Made by a program: the position numbers and the translations under genes
In this document: piece by piece, positions 42,961 to 56,300 of the stretch
Numbering within the stretch: position 1 is the first letter of the stretch
Layout of the letters: every line of letters starts with the position of its first letter
The notes under the pieces: generated by a model
What the model was told of the DNA's origin: nothing
The model's input: the letters and a program-made list of their open reading frames with translations, nothing else
Database searches by the model: none
Source: Anseranas semipalmata
Taxonomy: Eukaryota; Chordata; Aves; Anseriformes; Anseranatidae
Reading direction: 5' to 3'
DNA length: 64,000 nt
Assembly (NCBI GenBank): GCA_013399115.1
Contig: VXAA01000908.1
Coordinates: 166,312 to 230,311 of the forward strand

Positions 42961-45900
42961 CAGGTTTGGTCAGTTACAAAAAAAATACCAGGGTTGTTTA
43001 CCCCTGCCCCCCCGCCAGCCCAGCGTTTCCTTGATTTCATCCCCAAAACTGCTTGCTTCAGAAGTGTCAAGTGGTGAAATGAAGTCATTAAAAGAGTTAC
43101 CTTTTTCAGCAGTAATATCCACGGTGCTTTAACTTCCCTAGTTGGGTAACACATAGGGCCTTTGTTCCTACCAGGTGTTAGTGTCTGGGATGTCGTGTAC
43201 CCCTCTGGAGGACTTGATTGCCACCAACAATGGATCCAGTCGGGTCATGGGGGCTCAAAATGGTGCAGAAATGTCCAGCCTGGCTGTAGATCTAGTAGGG
43301 ATATTTGTAACATATTTCCAAATGTTGCCCATTTTTGTGCAGAAGTAGGTCTGTGTTTCATTTGTTTACCTGCTATACCTTGCCTATCAGTTTAGCTTAG
43401 GCAGGGTAGCCAGTGTCTCCATTGTCTCTGTGCCTGTCGACATGAAAGCCATGAATGTGTTACAGTATTACGGTACCGCTTGCATTACAGTGACATTTGC
43501 AAAACTTCTTGTGACTTTATACTGGTTTGTTGGGAAAACTGGGTCTCTTCTTAGAAGTGATTCCTAGAAGTCTGGGAGTTGCAGCATAGAAGCAGAAGTT
43601 GTTCAGCTGGTTTCCACTAGAGTGGATTAAAAAAAAAAAAAACTGGTTTGAGAGATGCCTAATGACTCCATCAGTAGTCCACAGTGCCATGAAGCGCTTA
43701 TGCTATTTTATTGAAAAGGGTTTAATGGAATAGAAAGATCAAAAGGTTCACTGGAATGTAATTTTTTCTCTTCCAAGTGAAAGTCAACATTTGTTTGTTA
43801 TGACAGCTGAAACTAAACAGCACTCAAAAAGTTGTTGTTAAAAAAGATTGTCCCGTGTTGTTTTGGCATTTAACTCCTAAGTACATGCACTTCCTCTGTT
43901 ACTGTGTTCTACAGAGCACCTGCTTGCTATTTGGATTTTAGAGAATTTTGTCTCCTGCAGAAATACTGCAGGAAATACTGCAGGTGGTACTTCTGAAAGT
44001 AAGATTACATCCTTACATTTAATATACAGAGAGAAGATGACAAAGTTGTTATTTTACATTATATATGGGTGGCAAAGCTAGAAGTGAGGAACAGTCTGAC
44101 TTGACATTTTCAGCTGGGTATGTCTATGATTCAGCAGTGATGGAGTAAAGAAATTTGGATCAGTGAGATCTTGGAGCAGGGTGCTACAGAGAAAGGTGAG
44201 AGAATTGTGTGTTTATGGTAGCTCAAGCTGAACTGGATGTACCGCACCTCCTTGTAAAGCAGTGTGATGAAAATAGTTGTTCTCCTACAAAAATATGAAT
44301 CTGAAGAATGTTTACAAGAGGTGCATATCATAATAGGCAAACACATGAGTTTGGAGACGCTGTGTGTCAGCCTGCTTGCATCCAGGTATCCATGTTCTGC
44401 TATGATTGATGATTATTGATTAAGTAAAATTTAAGAGAAAATGTGAGGTGAAAGTTTTAACTCTATACCATTGAAATGCTGTGTTTTGTCAATTTATTTG
44501 TTTGTGCTAAGCTACAGAGTAACAATATTTCTATTGCTTTTCAGCTATGAGAAACCTCCCCCAGGACTAATTAAGGTTGGTAAATATACCGTAGTACATT
44601 TTTAGCATTACAAGGGATTTTCAGAGAGTGTCTTTTAGCCGTTTATCTTAAGTGTCTAGGTTACCTCTATAAATTACAGAGAGAAGTAAGTGCTTCCAGG
44701 GGACAATTTAGAGCTCCTAAGTTACAAGCCAACCTCTTTGACTTACTAAGTCCAGCATGAAATGCCCAGAATCAGGTATGATGATACCAGTTCCTTCACG
44801 ACCTCTTAGCACACAAAGTTAACGTAGTATTTAACAGTGTGGACACAGGGAAATCATTTATGGTGAAGCAGATTTTCAGTTTGCATGACATCTTTTCAGG
44901 ATTCTTCTCCGTTGCTTATGCTCAAAATACTTGTGTAAAAATACTTTCATAATGATCATTGCTGTTGCCAAATTAGTATAACTAAGCCATAATCTAGTGC
45001 TTTTAACCTAAAAATTACTGCTTTGTTTTGTAAAGGCTGTTGCTATTTATTATGTTTTGTTACAACAGAGAGGAAAAAGAAGTCTCAGCTTGTCAGTTAA
45101 TTTTTCATTTCCGTTCTTTATTTAAATAAATTACTAGAATACATTGAAAGCAATGGAAGTAATATGTCAAGAAGGTGTCTGAACTAGAAAAGTCAAGGGC
45201 AGGGGAGAAAGAAAATGACTTAAGGGTCAGGTATTTTGGATCCTTTTTGTGTTACAGAGAAAATAGGTCCTCTATTAAATGAAGGCCTGTACAGTTGGAG
45301 TATTGATTCTTACAAAGTTTTTAAAAAAAGATTTTAGTGTCTTTATCTTTTTTCCGCAGGAAAATGAAACAAAACCAGAAGACTGCATACCTGATGTACC
45401 AGGCAATGAAAGTGCACGAGAATTCCTGGCACATGCCCCAACAAAAGGGCTTTGGATGCCTTTGGGAAAAGAAGTCAAAGTTATGCAGTGTAAGACTGAA
45501 AATGTTCCAGATGTCATTGGACCTTCATATAACCATCTTTTTACTCTGGGGGAGGGCAGGATGTCTGGTGGACAGATGACAAGATCCAGGTAGATTGGCA
45601 TCATATTGATATGAAAACAACCAATATCTTGAAGGCTGTAATAGCATTGTATTTTATGGAAGTTACATTTATCAACATAACACTTTTGTTTCTCTTTATC
45701 GTTTCAAAAAATTGAAAATACTTTCCATAAATATGCTTTTTTTTTTTTTTTTTCTTACTCTGATCTGGCTCAAATGCAATTCACTGCTGCTTCTTTTTTT
45801 AAAGGTTGGAGGTGTAAACGTTATGGACACAGAACAGGAGATAAAGAATGCCCATTCTTTATTAAAGGCAATCAGAAATTGGAACAATTTAGAGTAGTGA

Positions 45901-48787
45901 GTACAAATGCTGTAGTATTATTGCTTGTATTTTTTTATGTTGATGATGGATAATATTGCAAGTGAAGAGAAGCCTGTTAGATGATGCTCTATTAAGTACT
46001 TTTCCTCTGTCTCTAGTATAATATAGATGCCGAAAATCTCCTAATAAAGAAAAAGCTACAGATGTGGTTGGATGTTTGGCTACTTTGCAGAAAATCTACT
46101 CTTCAAGAGGAAATTAACTAATATTTACATTTAAATTGGAAATCTTCAAGAACCTCTTTCAACCATTATATTCAGTCACCTTTACAGCATAAGTTTTTGT
46201 GATAAAATATCAACGTAACAAAAAATGTTTAGCCAAGCTTGAGCTGCCCACATTACAGCTGCTTCAAGCCTTCTGCTCTCATTGTGAACAACCACATCAT
46301 GAAGCCTGTTGTCTAGGTCTGTAATCCAGTCATTGTCTACAATTCTGATCTCTTGCTACACGAAGCTACATCTCAGTTTTGCAAATTCTTTATGCGTGAC
46401 CTCTTTAATGTTTTCTGTTGTGCTGCACTGTTAAACTATATTTCAAGCTCTCATCACTTTGTGTCTTAGATTCTTCTCTCTATCCTTGCAAAATGCAATC
46501 TGCACTCATTCTGTCCAACAAGAATGCTACTGCAAAGAGTACTTCTAGCCTGTACCCATGACCAGATTGTCTCTATTCTTCATTTTTCCTCAGGCTTCTC
46601 TGTTGCATCAAACTCTTGCTTTATGTCCAGGCCCTTCGTGGTGCATTCCCAATGTCTTTCATTTGCTACTGAAATTTTAATTCCCACCTTGGTCAGCATC
46701 TGATATCATTTCTCTGTCGATGTATTTGCTGAATCTTCCAATAGAAACGATCAGCTTGTTCTTTTTGCTGCATTCTTGCTTGGTATGAACCGGCCTTAAA
46801 TATCTGCAAAGTTTATTTGCTGTCTTCGTTCACAACTATCTTTTGCTGTAATGCCTATTCAATTTAAAAATAACCAATTTAAGAAGCAATAATAGTAGCA
46901 CATAGCATGCAAGGACAGCTCCAACTTCACTATCTATTTGTCTTATAATCCTTGCTCCTGTATTCCTGTGTGGTTGTATCCAGGTTTTTAAAATGTGCTA
47001 AAAGGGCACAGCTCTTACTATTTTGAACTTCAATATTCCTTCTATTTCTAGCTATTCCTATAGTATATGTGTGCAGAACTCTTAGTTAACTGTGACTGGA
47101 AGGGGACAGAGTCCCCTAAGGAGAGCCCCCTTCATCAATAATGTAACTAGATAAAGTAAAAAATCAGTCCATGTGAATGATGTTCACCAAAGTCTGATAG
47201 TATAGTTGTGAATTAAGAGCTTGTTAAGTATATTTAATCTTTTGATAAAAGCCATTGTTAGGTTCCTTTAAAAAAAAAAAAAAAGAAAAGAAAAAAGAAA
47301 TACAAGTCAGTGATAGATCATTTTCTTTACCCACACTGAGTTTTCTGTTTTCCATTTTAAAGGCACATGAAGATCCCATGTATGATATAATAAGGGAAAC
47401 TAAACGTCATGAAAAAGAAATGAGGTAAGTGTCTGTAGTAAAATGCATTTTCAGTTTGTTTTTAATTTTGATAAAGATACTAATTTAGTTTGTAGTTGAC
47501 ATTTTAATATGTTACTCTCACCAACTTGAACATTTTTAATGGCAATTTCTTTCTGTTAACAGAGATTAATGCATTTCTACTTTCTCAATAATCACTCGGT
47601 ATACTCCTTACCTCTTTAATTTTATTAGCTTCTACGTTTGTTCCCAAAAGAAAAGTTTAAAGAGAAGTCATTCATTTATGCCATAATATTTAGGTACTTG
47701 GGTCTTGTTCTGTTTTAGGCCTAATAAAAACAATTTTTTTTTTCAGTGGCTTTACTGAGATGTTTTTGCATCAAAGTGCTTTCAGTAGACACGAAGGGAT
47801 GGATTTAGAAAGCTAGTTCTAGGCACCTCATACTGTTCCTTATGTGAGGTTATTATTCAGTATATAAAGCAGGAAAGTTCTTTAATGCTATGATAATGAT
47901 ATGCTAATGATAATTTGAACTGCATCAATGAGATTTCTGAACAAAGTATAGGTAGTGAGTAGATCAGTACTGCTGATGCAGGTACATTGCATGCTTTGTT
48001 TAAAAAAAGGCAAATTCTTGCCGAGGATATTGAAAACATTAAAATAAGTGAGTAGTCTCTTCCCATTTGCCAGGAATCCATGAAAGCTCAAAGGAATAGT
48101 TCTGTCAAAGATACCTCTACATCTGAAGTAAAATCCACTCAGTCAGCTTCTAACAGTACATCATCTCTGTATTGGCAGGACAATTAATTTCATAATATTA
48201 TAATCCCAATATGCACCTGTGTATGCATAAGGATAGAATTTCTTACAGTGGCCTGTCAATTGCTTTTGCATCTATTTTGCATACGTAAATTAAATTACAT
48301 ATTGGCCAATATGCTTGTCTGTGATACCCCATGGGATGGAAAGTTCTTGAGAACAGAACATATGCTTGTCTCAAAAGGGGTTGTTGTCAGTCTGTAAATT
48401 GTAATGGCAGTTGTAATTCAGCAAAAGAGGAAGTGTTCCCCTGCCCTTTGCATGCAGCTTCCATTTCTCAAGCTAGGAAGGAAACAGATGTAAGCTAGAA
48501 TAAATTATTACTAGGAGAGCTAGAAAGTATTCTCATTCACATTTTTTAAACTCAGGATACAGCAACTGAAGCAGCTTCTGGAAGACTCCACCTCAGATGA
48601 TAATGATAGCAGTGATGACAGTGACGAGGATGATGATGAAGATAGCAGCAGCTCCACTTCCTCAGAATGTAGAGATAAACACAAGAAAAAAAAGAGAAAG
48701 AAGGAAAAGAAAAAAAAAGAAAAGAAGAAGAAAAAAAAGAGAAAGCGTAAATCATCTAAATCTAATGAGAAGTTAGAATCTGACTGA
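42439..48787 (+). CDS. RP9: RP9 (PAP-1, Pim-1 associated; retinitis pigmentosa 9 protein), complete in six exons
   Basis: RP9 is a small nuclear protein linked to pre-mRNA splicing and bound by PIM1 kinase; the human gene is the RP9 retinitis pigmentosa locus. Exons 42439-42632, 44545-44575, 45360-45489, 45805-45896, 47363-47424 and 48556-48787 join in one frame with GT-AG introns. The product has a variable charged N-terminus (MSHRATRGREEGEEEEE), KKQEAQQLQKLQHLESFYE, KPEDCIPDVPGNE, FLAHAPTKGLWMPLGKE, a zinc-knuckle-like CWRCKRYGHRTGDKEC-type segment (here with Cys at the split codon), EDPMYDIIRETKRHEKE, then a Ser/Asp-rich stretch and a long Lys/Arg tail ending KSNEKLESD. The start at 42439 gives the length and N-terminal style expected for RP9. 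Confidence 0.96.
44545..44575 (+). CDS. RP9: RP9 exon 2 (31-nt micro-exon)
   Basis: The acceptor is GCTTTTCAG and the donor GTTGGT. It completes Phe and then encodes YEKPPPGLIK. It is too short to appear as an open frame, but both flanking frames require it. Confidence 0.93.
45360..45489 (+). CDS. RP9: RP9 exon 3
   Basis: The acceptor is TTTCCGCAG and the donor GTAAGA (phase 1). It encodes ENETKPEDCIPDVPGNE, FLAHAPTKGLWMPLGKE and VKVMQ plus the first base of Cys. Confidence 0.96.
45805..45896 (+). CDS. RP9: RP9 exon 4 with zinc-knuckle-like segment
   Basis: The acceptor is TTTTTAAAG and the donor GTGAGT. The split Cys is followed by WRCKRYGHRTGDKECPFF, a C-x2-C-x4-H-x6-C arrangement, and then IKGNQKLEQFRV. 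Confidence 0.95.
47363..47424 (+). CDS. RP9: RP9 exon 5
   Basis: The acceptor is CATTTTAAAG and the donor GTAAGT (phase 2). It encodes AHEDPMYDIIRETKRHEKEM. Confidence 0.95.
48556..48787 (+). CDS. RP9: RP9 exon 6, Ser/Asp-rich and Lys-rich tail
   Basis: The acceptor is TAAACTCAG. It encodes IQQLKQLLEDSTSDDN, a run of Ser and Asp/Glu, and then a Lys/Arg tract closing SNEKLESD-TGA. The tail is typical of RP9 and of nuclear-speckle proteins. Confidence 0.95.
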
Positions 48788-49330
48788 CAGCAGTCACCTG
48801 CTGCATGCTCATTGACCCTTACTTGTGAACTGCAAGGAACGATCCAAAGAATGAGGAAGAAACCACCAGAAAGGGTTTTATTAAACTGAAATCATACAGA
48901 TGGATACATATAGCACCCTACACTGGCTCTCCTTTTCTACCCCTCTGCAGTGCTGCAGCCAGGAAAGAGAGAGCTGCATTAAACAATACTCAATCATCCC
49001 TTTGTCTATACCATAAAACCTGTGCTAAGGGTCATCCAACTTGGTCAAATTGGGCCTCTGCATTGCTGTGTGACTACCAGCAGAAAGCTATAACTACCAA
49101 GGTAGAATTCAGCAGACTGCCTATTGAAGTATGTTTTCAGCACCGTCGTTTAATTATATACAAAGCTTCATTGCAAGGGGACTGCAGTTTGCACGATGCA
49201 CAGCACTGACAGTTCAGTTACAGTGCTTATAATGTTATACTATATTTTTTGTGCATACTGCCTGTGTGCTGAAGTTCATTTTACCTACCCTAGCCCTGGC
49301 AGCTAGGGGAATAAAGAGCACTGCTGAAGG
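48788..49330 (+). other. RP9: RP9 3'UTR with polyadenylation signal
   Basis: The region is non-coding after the stop. AATAAA occurs at 49310-49315, giving a short UTR of about 540 bases. The 3' limit is inferred from that hexamer. Confidence 0.55.
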
Positions 49331-52300
49331 GGGAAAAAATGTTAATCAAAGGAATTCAAGACAAAAACACAGTGAGCAGACTTTTTTTTTTTTTGGTAGC
49401 AAAATCTCATTGTGATCACCAGTAATAGGCATAGTTCTGTAATACCTAAAGCATTCCCCAAACCATAGGAGTAGGAGCCAAGTGTAATGATGTTAGGTGT
49501 TCAATTTTACTATAAAGAGCTGATTTTAGTTATTTAAAAAGGGAGAGGTGGTTCGTGTTGGAAATGAAAAAGATGTATTTCTACATACACTTCAGTATCA
49601 GTTGTTTTGATACATTTGATTTTTTTTTTCCTTTTAAAAAGGCTTGGGGAAGTAAATTCCAATTTAGTATATTTACTAGAATTATTTCATGTAGTAAAAT
49701 TTTATGAATCGTTCCAGAAGAATATAAATATCTAAGGCAAATACATGCTTTTCAAATATATGCTTGTAAGTTGCAGAACAGTAACAAAGAACATGTAAGC
49801 AGAAAGAAGGGAAAGATATGTACTCTATTTAAAAGAAAAAACTTGGTCAGTCTCCAAGATCATTAGTGTTCCAAGGCGAACACTAAAGATGGAGATTGTG
49901 ATTAAACTGTACTAGAGTAAGTATCTTTTTGAAAGATCAACAGATGAAGGTACAGCAGTACAAAGCTGTGACTTGAGGACCTAGATGTTTATTGGTACTC
50001 TGCAAAAGGAAAAAGAAAAACAGATTTGCTTTGAAAGGACTAGATCATATTTGATCTCATTCAGAACTTAGTCTCTGTGCTTATATTAAGCAAAGCATGA
50101 TAAAGCTCTAACATCAGTAGCCATTGACAGTGAAATGAAGGAACCAGAGACTCAAATGCATTTTAAGTGTTTTTTTTTTTCCACCTCCATGTGAACGCTT
50201 TGGAAGACAGGGAAAGTATACACTAAAACATGTGTTTTTTTCCCCTTCTACATGTCCAAATCATTTAGAGGAAAAAAAAAAAAAAAAAACACCACACCAT
50301 TCCTGGTCACTCATTCACAATAATCTCTGGGTTAAAACAAAGTAGACAATGCCCATTTAGAAAAAAGATTCTTTCCCTCAGTCACATTTGAGACTTTACA
50401 TCTTCAATAAGCGAAGTTGACAAAAGGGCAAAAACCTGTTGAGTGATAAAGCAGTTGAATGGTGTGCAACTTAAATATCACTATATCCTAGCAACCTTAT
50501 AAAGAGTGTATTAACCAGAGCAGTAGCTTTGGGTGAAACTACTTAATAGTTTATCTTATTCCCAGATCTCAAATGTTCTGGAGTTGTTTTATCCTCCAGT
50601 ATTATTTACCACATGTCTGTGATGGGATTTACTGGTGACTCCTGATAGTTCTTTGTATTGGCATCATCAGTAACTAATGCAAAGCTCTTGGTTCTTTAAC
50701 CAGAAAGAAGACTGAAGAGCTGAAATAGCATGCAGAGATTTATAATGGCCTAGTTCTCTGTACTACTGCATTTGATGCTAAGAATATCCATGCATTTATA
50801 GTGCTAGTGATTGCTGGACAGATGCTGGAAGCCACAGCTACTACAGTGTTAACCTGATGCATTCCAAGAGTTCTGACACAAGTTTGAGTACAGCAGAGGT
50901 AACCTAAAGATCTCTTCAGTTACTTTAGTTTTTGGTATTTAAGATTCTTCTGGAGCTTAGTTTAATTAAAACAAATTCAGCTTTCCCTTAGTCTGTCATC
51001 CCATTGCTTGGGAATGGGTCCCTCACCTTGGTCTGTTCAATGGAATTTTACCTACAAGAGCTTACTATTTGAACAACCAAGAAGGAAATTACAAGAAGTA
51101 ATCCTAGAAAGCAAGATAGAAAGCTATATTTCTGAAAGACTGATTAGCCTTATCTTTTTAAACCTTAACCATTGGACTATTTGTTCTGTTCAAAGAACAA
51201 AAAAATTACCTAGTGATTGCCTTCTTTGTAGAAATGCACTTCTATTTGGAAGTTATATTGAAATCTGAGTGGTAACAGTAGCATAACTCTGTAGTCCCAT
51301 GAGTCTAAACAAATGTGAAATACAGCTACAACTAATGATTTTCAATGTCTAGGTCTCATTATCTTAATACTCCCACTTCTTTTCAGAAAGAACACTTCAG
51401 CAATACAGACATATCTTATTTTTTTGGCCATGAAATGACTTGGGTTTTATAGTCTTGTTGACTGAGATGGCCAATGGCAGTGAATCAGTCAGGGAAGCTG
51501 AGGACTTTTTTTTTTTATAAACAGTAATTTGCTTTTACTTGGTATGCCTACAGTTAGCATGGAATGACTATTTTTGCCATTGGCCCCTGCCCATCTTCCA
51601 TTGTCTTATTTTAATAGAAAGACCTGTAATTAATCTTTTCAAACATAAGGCAGAAAATGGGACACTAAGAGGGAAAGCTTTATGCCACACAGATGCTACC
51701 AAATCTAAAATTAAAGTACAGAATTAAAATCTGACAAGCCAGCATAACCACTGGCTCTACTTTAGCGGTTACACTCCACCCACTTTGCAACAGAAGTTTT
51801 AGTTAGCTACAAATAATGATTTAGAAATTGTGAGTCACAGACAGTAAGTCTGTCCAGCAAAACACCCAGTATGGCAGTTCCAGAGGCCCCTACTGTTTGT
51901 TACTGCTTTGCCAAGAAGCAAATAGATTCTTCAGCTGTCTGTCAGTAGATGTTGTAGAAGTCATGTGAATACTTCAAAGGCAATACAATACTGCTACAGC
52001 TATAAGCTTATAATACTGCCAGCACTGCAGTTACTCATCACTGGGCAATCTGCTTCATAGGAAACGAGAATTGACACGTATGTGCATCTGTAACCAGAAG
52101 TTAAATCTCAGATATCCCAGGCTAGTTACTTGGCTGAACTAAAAGAGCCTGGACTTTAACTGACAGCCTTTTAAAGTACAATTCATAGTTTACAATCTTT
52201 CTGAACCATGGCCATCTTACCCACTGGAACATTAAATACAGTCATAAGCCAGTTGACTTAAGATGTAGTCCATAAATCTATGCTGCTGAGTGAAGAAAAA

Positions 52301-53119
52301 GCCAAATAGAAGATACAGTTTTAAGGCCACAGTACTAGTACCATCAGAATAGAGTACACCAAATGTAAGAAAAACTAATAGCATCAGTTTTTCAGACAAA
52401 GCTGTCTAAATGCTCTCTACTGCTACTCCCTCACATCTTTCTGGGAGCATCACCCAGGTCTAAACTGCTTCTTACACCTGGGTAGAAAGCACGCAGACTG
52501 GTGCAAGACCTGTGAATGGATGGCCTAGCATGATTTTGGGAGTACCTCTGGAATATTAGCCACTCTCAAAAAACAAGAGTGGCTTCTACCTGTCAGGTCA
52601 CAAATATTCCACTGTCAGACAAAAAGACAAACAGTCAAGTCTGTCAGCAGAAGTGGCTTAGTATTAAATCCCAAAGCTGCACTCAAGTTCAGGGAAGAAG
52701 TCAGCCCTTACATGAGAGATCTTAGCTACAGCTGAGGATTACTCCTAGGTTGCCACTTAATCTTCAGCTTGAAGAGATTCTACTACTCAATCTTCCCATC
52801 AGAATAAAGTCTATTCCCCTCCAAGAGCAGTGGATTCCTATATGACATATCTAAAAGCAGAAGTCCTATATTTTTCAGAGCAGGGTAGTATTAAAAAGCT
52901 CCTTGCGTGAAGGAATTCTCTCTCCCCATTTACTCTTTGAGGTTCTGATACAAACTGAGGTTTTATGCAGCGTAATAATCAAATAAGAATTAGTATTCCA
53001 TGTTTTCTTGTGCTACCACAAAGCTTAACAGGCCAGCAGTAACTGACATGCTATAATAGTATTGATGCATATATATCCTTATCATAAAGTTTTGTTTCAA
53101 TGTATAGATTGAATACAAG
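49331..53119. other. Intergenic region between the convergent RP9 and BUC 3' ends
   Basis: I see nothing that can be called a gene. The sequence is AT-rich with T- and A-runs near 49381, 50169 and 50272. Open frames such as 51008-51268 show no recognisable protein. Confidence 0.6.
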
Positions 53120-53358
53120 CCTCAAAGTGCACTTCTATTAAATTTATTATTTAAATAGTGGACATATTAGTTACAAAAGGTGACAGTTTAGTGTTAAATA
53201 CTTAATTCCATTTTAATAGCAGCACTATAAGATGGAGGGCACTTCTTACCCTTCAAGAGTGCACAGCAACTTACAAAATATACAAGAATAACAACTGAAT
53301 TTTGGATTTATGCAAGCCTCCAATACATTTGTTTCTCCTCCTGCCCCAATATTTGGGG
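53120..53358 (-). other. BUC: BUC 3'UTR with polyadenylation signal
   Basis: AATAAA is present on the minus strand at 53148-53143, about 210 bases after the proposed stop. A position just beyond this is a reasonable cleavage site. Confidence 0.5.
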
Positions 53359-53396
53359 TTATCTTCTCTTATAGAGGGATCTTCTTGTTCCACGCC
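53359..53396 (-). CDS. BUC: BUC terminal coding exon (RG/Arg-rich C-terminus)
   Basis: A strong acceptor with a long pyrimidine tract (CCTTTCTTTAG) precedes 53396. In phase 1 it encodes RGTRRSLYKRR and TAA. It is the only downstream acceptor I found that fits. An alternative GTAATG donor in exon 4 would read this exon in another frame and stop after eight residues. Confidence 0.6.
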
Positions 53397-56300
53397 CTAA
53401 AGAAAGGAAAAAAAGGGTTAAGGGACACATACGCTATCCAAGTAACAGAGGTCAATTTGTTTCAAAAGGAAGGCTAGACATCAATGTCTGCCTTTTCTTA
53501 TTGCAGGAAAAGATACTGCTTATTAAGATTAGATCTATGTACTCAAATTCCCAGAAGGGTATATTCTGCAGGCATGATGCTGGACTGCAAAATATCCCAG
53601 TATAACAGATAGGTAAGAGTTTCATATCAAACTTACAGCATATTTTGAGTGTGCTCTTCTAAGTACATTGTTGAAGGCATCCAAGAATCAACAACTATTT
53701 CTGGGACAAATATAGGAGCTAATTTGGGACTATGTAAGTTTCCTAAATGCTCTTTCCAAAAAGTTTCAGCAACTAAAGGTTAAAACATTGATGTTTAAAT
53801 AATCAGACTTCAGGACTGACACCAATTTTGAGTAATAGGACACTTCAATAAAATTTATTGTTTCAGACACTGCAAATACAAGGAATTGTAATCCTGTTTA
53901 ATATTGTGTTTACTTAGTGAAAAGAGGGTCTTTAACTCATGTATTTCCTGACTGAATATTCAAGGTAGCTTTACTACGTCAGATTGTTCTTTCCCAGAAG
54001 GAACTCTGATCTTTTAGGTAGCTTCTTCTATGTACTGATCCATTTCAATTTATAACCTCTCTGGACTCCCCCATAAATGCACAAAAGCATATTTGTTATT
54101 GAATCTACTTAATGTGATTTGCCCCTCCGTTATTCTTCCATCTTCCTCCAAAGTAGCAACAAGTTCCTACTTAAAGTTTAAGTTCCTAAGAATTATCTAT
54201 ATGCATTTGTGTTGCATCTAGTTGCATGTTTTGGCTGAGACAGGCCTGTAGCTTAAGAAAAGGATATACTGCACAAAGTGACACAGGACCCAACAGTTAA
54301 GAATAGTGAAACACTTTGGGGGAAAAAAAGCAACTAGACCAAAATAGCATTTTTCTTTTTTTTCTTAGAGTTAAGGAACCTAGCCTGGTTAGTGTCACAA
54401 CAGTATTCATAGCTAAGTGAGTTGATGTTCAAAGTTTAATTTTTTTTTTTTTTTTTTTTAGTTGCATACATGGCATTGCTATTATTTCACAAATAACCCA
54501 ATATCCTCCCAGTTCACAAACCAGGACATTACCTCAAGACAGTAATGACCAAATATTTGTAAGAGTCGTTTTTGGAGCTTGTAGCTATATACCAACCTTT
54601 GCGTACACTACTTTTAGGCATCTCCCATGCTTCTACTTCTTCCACATCACATCTTGTGTCTCTGCGTTTTAATGGGGGCTTGCCTATTCTTTTCTTCTTG
54701 GTTTTAACCAGAGGCAGGCACCCTAGATAACAAGACACAATTGGTGTTGTTTCACTAAGTCATATTAAAGCAAATTTAAACTCGACTTTCCCCCCACTGG
54801 TCTCTAGGGCTCCTCTTTCTCCCTTCCCTGTATACACTAGTCTGTGCCCATTTCAGTGGCAGATAAAAATGACACATCTGTCAAGCAACAATCTCATATG
54901 TCTGCAATATTTAATCACTAACCATAATTCTGGGCGGCATTACATTTTGGGTCATAATTTGGATAGATATTAATGTGCCAAAAAAGAGCCCAGTGAGAGA
55001 CTGCTAATTCTGCTCTAGTTCACTTGTCAAGCATTCACAACAAATGGATAGCTGTCCAAGTGACCCAACCCACCTATTGTCTTAAATAAATATAATAAAC
55101 CACTCAACGCTTAAGATCTATTAAGTCATGCACCACAGGTACATAGTTCAAAAAAAATTAAATTTAGCATGTGATATTATCACTAAAAAGTAACATATCT
55201 TGTTTAGCCAGACCCCTTTACTTGCAGGGCGCTTTGAGGTAAGCTTGAAGAAACCAGTCCTAAAACAAGCCACATTTTAAAAAGGATATAATTTTACTAG
55301 CACTTGAGGCATCCTATGAATTGTTGTAAGAAGCTAACAAAGGTGCTGTTAAAGAGTTTCCAGCTTTTAAAGAGCAGTCTAGTTAAAGGTTTTTGATGAA
55401 TTACATAGATAAAAGGATAGAAACCCTCCAATGCAGGCAACAAGCCCCAAAATGCTCAAACACGAAAGCAATGCAGAGAGAATGCCAAGAAATACACTCC
55501 AAGGAATAGTCTACCAGACTGTTGAAGCTGGAAGCCTGATGTATACTATCACTGAACTGAAGGGAAGAGAAGCAAGTCATCAGCCTGTTCTGAAGATAAC
55601 TTCATATTCCATTACTTGATAGACTGATCATGTGATACTGAAAGCACGTGTAGTAATACTCCAAATAATTTCTAGAGTCATTCCAACAGCACTTACACTA
55701 GGAAATGCCCTTAAAGAGCATCTAGAAACTCAACTAAACTCTATGTAGACCTTAATTACAAAGGAAAACATTCAACTGGACGGGAGGAGTGTCAGAACTA
55801 CAACTTTTTCTTCATTAGAGCAACATTGACCTGTTCATCTTTTCCTGAACTACAGCAAGATAATTTGCACTTACACTTCCTTTAGCAGCAGCAGGGCAAC
55901 TGTTGCTCCATGCTACTTTCTTTGAACATTAGCCTGCATAGCTATCACATATTACTTCCTGTATGTTCTACTCAACAAGATTAGGAACTACCACTGTGCA
56001 TGCACTTGAGGGAAGTATTATCTGGGTGAAGACTTAATACTATGGTTTATGGCAGTAGAAGCTTTGCACAAATAAGGGCTTTGCTTGGCCACATCATAAC
56101 ACTTAACGATAACCCACAGTGCCTTTAAAAAAGTTGCTATAATGCACCGTTATTCATGTACAAGTTTGAGAAGGATATGAAACCCTGAGATGTACCGATT
56201 GACACGCTATTTCATCAGTATCAGAAAAATGAAAATCAGTTTTATTATCTTCAAATCTTACCAGAACAGCAAGTTTAGTGTTTTGTATTACATCCTTTTG

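Noticed and set aside
41904..43132. Overlapping open frames of 135-304 codons around the RP9 CpG island
   Set aside because: They run on both strands in different frames through GC-rich sequence. Only the 42439-42632 frame joins to downstream RP9 exons.
55431..55619. Open frame on the + strand inside a BUC intron
   Set aside because: Short, with no conserved motif or splice logic, and within the length expected by chance.
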